A DNA stretch of 26,604 nucleotides, from positions 1 to 26,604 of the forward strand of contig JBOGFI010000118.1 of the NCBI GenBank assembly GCA_050743365.1. Reading direction: 5' to 3'. The stretch is from JBOGFI01 sp050743365 (GTDB lineage: Bacteria; Actinomycetota; Acidimicrobiia; IMCC26256; JACDBD01). Under the pieces are notes generated by a model that saw only the letters and a program-made list of their open reading frames with translations, did no database searches and was not told the origin of the DNA. Both the position numbers and the translations under genes were made by a program. Shown here one piece after another: positions 24,093-26,604 of the stretch. How positions within the stretch are numbered: position 1 is the stretch's first letter; each line of letters begins with the position of its first letter.

Positions 24093-25286
24093 ATGCGGGC
24101 CGAAGATCTGATCCTCGTGAGCGTCGACGACCACGTCGTCGAGCCGCCCGACCTCTTCGAGGGCCACCTGCCCGAGCAATGGATGCAGTTCGCGCCCACG
24201 TCGGTGCGCAAGGACAACGGCACCGACGTCTGGGTCTACGAGGGGAGCGAGATCCCGAACATCGGGCTGAACGCCGTCGCCGGGCGACCGCCCGAGGAGT
24301 ACAACATCGAGCCGACCAGCTACGAGATGATCCGCGACGGCTGCTACGACATCGACGAGCGCGTCGACGACATGAACCGGAACGGCGTGCTCGGGTCGAT
24401 GTGCTTCCCGAGCTTCGTCCAGTTCTGCGGCCAGCTCTTCAGCCGCTCCAAGGATCTCGACATGGGCCTCAACCTGCTGCGCGCTTACAACGACTGGCAC
24501 ATCGACGAATGGTGCGGCACGCACCCCGGGCGCTTCATCCCGCTGTCGATCCCGCCCATCTGGGACCCGGAGCTCATGGCGGCCGAGGTGCGGCGGGTGG
24601 CGAAGAAGGGCTGCCACGCGGTCACGTTCTCGGAGAACCCGTACAAGCTGGGCTGGCCCCACATCTTCGGCGACCACTGGGACCCGTTCTTCGAGGCGTG
24701 CGCCGACGAAGGCACGATCATCTGCGACCACATCGGCTCGTCGTCGACGATGCTGGAGATCGCGCCGGGCGCGCCCCTCGACATCATGATCACCCTCACG
24801 CCGCTCAACCTGATGCAGGCCGCCACCGACCTGATCTGGTCGCCGGTGCTACGGAAGTTCCCGACCCTCCAGTTCGCGCTCTCGGAGGGCGGAACCGGCT
24901 GGCTGCCCTACTGGCTCGAGCGCATTGACTACGTGTACCAGCAGCACCGGTTCTGGACCCACCAGGACTTCGGCGACAGGCTCCCGAGCGAGGTCGCCCG
25001 CGACCACTTCACCTTCTGCTTCATCAGCGACCGCACCGGCGTGGAGGACCGCTACTCGATCGGGATCGACAACATCACCTGGGAGTGCGACTACCCCCAC
25101 TCCGACTCGAGCTGGCCGCACTCACCCGAGTCGGTGGCCAAGCAGCTCGACGGCGTTCCCGTGGACGAGGTGAACAAGATGACGCACGAGAACGCGATGC
25201 GCATCTTCCGCTACGACCCGTTCGCCCACCGGCCCCGTGAGCGATCCACGGTGGCGTCGCTGCGGTCAGAGGTCCGCGAGCGCTAG
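24093..25286 (+). CDS. Amidohydrolase family (amidohydrolase_2) protein
   Basis: The product has 397 residues from ATG 24093, with a GGCGGGGGG run at 24076-24084 as a possible ribosome-binding region. It begins LILVSVDDHVVEPPDLFEGHLP, where D12 and H14 replace the HxH metal pair of classical amidohydrolases, as in the ACMSD-like class. Downstream come the histidine in ICDHIGSSS, the loop FALSEGGTGWLPYWLERIDYVY and, near the end, WECDYPHSDSSWP with the metal-type aspartate. The TIM-barrel fold and single-metal site suit hydrolases and decarboxylases. Many actinobacterial catabolic clusters carry such genes of unknown function. It probably shares regulation with the P450 gene through identical operator arms. 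Confidence 0.92.
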   Translation: MRAEDLILVSVDDHVVEPPDLFEGHLPEQWMQFAPTSVRKDNGTDVWVYEGSEIPNIGLNAVAGRPPEEYNIEPTSYEMIRDGCYDIDERVDDMNRNGVLGSMCFPSFVQFCGQLFSRSKDLDMGLNLLRAYNDWHIDEWCGTHPGRFIPLSIPPIWDPELMAAEVRRVAKKGCHAVTFSENPYKLGWPHIFGDHWDPFFEACADEGTIICDHIGSSSTMLEIAPGAPLDIMITLTPLNLMQAATDLIWSPVLRKFPTLQFALSEGGTGWLPYWLERIDYVYQQHRFWTHQDFGDRLPSEVARDHFTFCFISDRTGVEDRYSIGIDNITWECDYPHSDSSWPHSPESVAKQLDGVPVDEVNKMTHENAMRIFRYDPFAHRPRERSTVASLRSEVRER

Positions 25287-25306
25287 GACACCCGGCGCTC
25301 ACCCGA

Positions 25307-25624
25307 TCAGGCCGCCAGGGCGACGCGCAGGGCCTCGATCCGCTCCGGCACCACCCGGTACCAGACCCAGATGCCACGCCGCTCGCTCTCGACCAGTCCC
25401 GCCTCCCGCAGCGCCTTGAGGTGGTGGCTCACGGTCGGCTGCGAGCGGCCCAGCGGCTCGACCAGCTCGCAGGCGCACACCCCGCCGGGCGCGGCCGCGA
25501 TCAGGCTGAGCAGCCGCAGCCGGGCCGGGTCGCCCAGCACCTTGAACCGTCGGGCCAGCTCGGACGCGTCGGCCTCGGTCAGGGTGCCGTCGAGCACGGG
25601 GGCGCAGCACGGATCCACGACCAC
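25307..25624 (-). CDS. arsR: ArsR-family metalloregulator
   Basis: I choose GTG 25624 (105 residues); GTG 25618 is an alternative, and an upstream in-frame start at 25732 would run through the operator and the divergent gene. A winged helix-turn-helix fills most of the protein: RRFKVLGDPARLRLLSLIAAAPGGVCACELVEPLGRSQPTVSHHLKALREAGLVES is the classic order, with the recognition helix at SQPTVSHHLKAL. Likely metalloid-binding cysteines are C50 and C52 in GVCACEL, at the position of the ArsR ELCVCDL motif, plus an N-terminal C6-C7 pair. It is divergent from the arsI-like gene, with palindromic half-sites between, so it should repress both genes until arsenic binds. Confidence 0.9.
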   Translation of the reverse strand: MVVDPCCAPVLDGTLTEADASELARRFKVLGDPARLRLLSLIAAAPGGVCACELVEPLGRSQPTVSHHLKALREAGLVESERRGIWVWYRVVPERIEALRVALAA

Positions 25625-25662
25625 ATATTGACACGCGTCGATATCTGGGGCAAGATATCGAC
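25625..25662. promoter_or_regulatory. ArsR operator with three ATATYGAC half-sites
   Basis: Half-sites are ATATTGAC (25625-25632), GTCGATAT (25637-25644) and ATATCGAC (25655-25662). The first two form a 20-bp inverted repeat with a 4-bp spacer and one mismatch; the last two form a perfect 8-bp inverted repeat with a 10-bp spacer. The region abuts the arsR GTG and lies 32 bases before the chosen arsI start. Confidence 0.75.
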
Positions 25663-25694
25663 CGCCATCGATGTCCCGAGTCCAGGAGGCCCCC

Positions 25695-26090
25695 GTGTCC
25701 CGAGTCCAGCTCGCCCTCAACGTCACCGACATCGACGAGGCGGTCGGCTTCTACTCGAAGCTCTTCGGGACCGAGCCGGCCAAGCGTCGGCCGGGCTACG
25801 CCAACTTCGCCGTCGCCGACCCGCCGCTGAAGCTCGTGCTGGTGGAAGGTAGCGGCGCCGCGGGCACGGTCAACCACCTCGGCGTCGAGGTGGAGACGAC
25901 CGACGAGGTCACCGAGGCCCACCGGCGTCTCAGCGGCGACGGGCTCGAGACCACGAGCGAGGACGAGGTCACCTGCTGCTACGCCGTCCAGGACAAGGTG
26001 TGGGTGACGGCCCCCGACGGCGAGTCGTGGGAGGTCTACACCGTGCTCGCCGACGCGCCGGCGGCGACCGCCACCGGCTGCTGCACCTGA
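25695..26090 (+). CDS. arsI: ArsI/CadI-family protein (VOC fold, C-As lyase type)
   Basis: I choose GTG 25695 because AGGAGG (25684-25689) lies five bases before it and the family begins SRVQLALNV; ATG 25671 would add eight residues from a duplicated start sequence. The 131-residue protein has the residues reported for ArsI, the Fe(II)-dependent lyase that removes the organic group from trivalent organoarsenicals: a vicinal cysteine pair C94-C95 in TCCYAVQDKVW, and metal ligands Q5, H61 (NHLGVEVE) and E113 (SWEVYTVL). The mycobacterial homologue CadI is cadmium-induced, so that name is an alternative. The tail carries a further Cys pair (GCCT). Divergence from arsR supports arsenic or cadmium control. 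No ArsB/Acr3 exporter is encoded in the window. Confidence 0.88.
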   Translation: MSRVQLALNVTDIDEAVGFYSKLFGTEPAKRRPGYANFAVADPPLKLVLVEGSGAAGTVNHLGVEVETTDEVTEAHRRLSGDGLETTSEDEVTCCYAVQDKVWVTAPDGESWEVYTVLADAPAATATGCCT

Positions 26091-26123
26091 CTCCTGGTCG
26101 CACTCGCTCGGCGGCAGGCGTGC

Positions 26124-26604
26124 CTAGGCCCGCAGCACGTCGAGCAGCGTCGTCGACGACACCACCCGCGCTCCCACGGCCTCGGCGTCGGCCCGCACCT
26201 GGGCATCGGACGACGCGACGACGACGGGCACGTGCTGCGGCAGGCGGGCGGCCTCGCGCACGACCACCGGGTCGGCCTCCTCCCCGGCGGCCGAGAACAC
26301 CACCCGCACGCCCGGACGCCGAGGCGGGCGGACCCCTTCGACGTCGGAACCATCGAACACGAGGGTGACCGAGCAGCGCGTGCGCGCGTGGAGCCGTGAG
26401 AGTGCCGCCCCCAGGCGCTCCCGTTGGTCGGCGATCGGCGCGTCACCCCATCCCGGCATCGACACGTTGTAGCCGTCCACCACGAGCACGACGCCCGGCG
26501 CCCGCAGCATTGCGTCCAGCGCGGCGGTGGAGTCGACGACCATGCCCGGCGGCACCGGCGGCTGCACCCGGCGCGCCCGCGGTGCGGGCTCAGCGGCGCG
26601 CGAG
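26124..26604 (-). CDS. NYN-domain (YacP-like) RNA-binding/nuclease protein, 5' end missing
   Basis: The frame stays open to the window edge, so the true start is outside; a GTG at 26567 is possible but family members carry an N-terminal region before this domain. The visible 159 residues include VVLVVDGYNVSMPGWGDAPIADQRERLGAALSRLHART, VTLVFDGSDVEG and VPVVVASSDAQVRADAEAVGARVVSSTTLLDVL. The acidic residues in VDGYN, FDG and SSDAQ form the PIN/NYN metal-dependent nuclease centre. Actinobacterial homologues usually have about 300-450 residues. RNA processing or decay is the likely role. It is convergent with arsI, 33 bp apart, and shows no functional link to it. Confidence 0.87.
   Translation of the reverse strand, partial: SRAAEPAPRARRVQPPVPPGMVVDSTAALDAMLRAPGVVLVVDGYNVSMPGWGDAPIADQRERLGAALSRLHARTRCSVTLVFDGSDVEGVRPPRRPGVRVVFSAAGEEADPVVVREAARLPQHVPVVVASSDAQVRADAEAVGARVVSSTTLLDVLRA

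Overview
The window is very GC-rich DNA with strong G/C bias at third codon positions, many GTG starts and overlapping stop/start junctions. Several families point to an actinobacterium: an F420-type LLM oxidoreductase, a Ddn-like protein, DUF35-thiolase pairs, heteromeric acyl-CoA dehydrogenases and a NYN-domain protein. The overall style suggests an Acidimicrobiia-like lineage, but that is an inference from gene content. There are no rRNA, tRNA, CRISPR or transposase genes.

Layout. 1-1275: 3' part of an acyl-CoA synthetase. 1376-2988 (minus): a lipoprotein-type Ca2+-dependent phospholipase C followed by a damaged gene in the same frame. 2990-10651: a lipid or acid catabolism block with three acyl-CoA dehydrogenases (one divergent from the other two), a VOC protein, an enoyl-CoA hydratase, a family III CoA-transferase, a DUF35 protein and a thiolase. 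10669-15718 (minus): a carbohydrate-type ABC importer (ATPase, two permeases, binding protein) with a second, internally deleted binding-protein copy at its end. 15739-19826: a fused two-domain CoA-transferase and a second divergent acyl-CoA dehydrogenase pair. 19889-21217: an LLM oxidoreductase and a Ddn-like protein. 21197-22700: an internally deleted aldose-1-epimerase remnant, a helical protein of unknown function and a DoxX protein. 22749-25286: a cytochrome P450 and an amidohydrolase. 25307-26090: a divergent arsR/arsI arsenic module. 26124-26604: a NYN-domain protein cut by the window end.

How the genes work together. Synthetase, dehydrogenases, hydratase, CoA-transferases and the thiolase/DUF35 pair form a kit for activating and shortening an acyl-CoA substrate. 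The P450 and amidohydrolase could prepare or open the substrate. The substrate cannot be named: no diagnostic steroid-ring or aromatic-ring genes are present.

The most notable signal is regulatory. A palindrome TGAC-N6-GTCA occurs four times by my reading, each time intergenic and just upstream of a start (VOC operon, unknown helical protein, P450, amidohydrolase). A one-mismatch copy lies in the 33-bp gap of the divergent acyl-CoA dehydrogenase pair. This suggests one regulon controlled by a factor encoded outside the window. A second signal is a pair of 43-bp near-perfect palindromes, 12 kb apart, with compensatory base changes.
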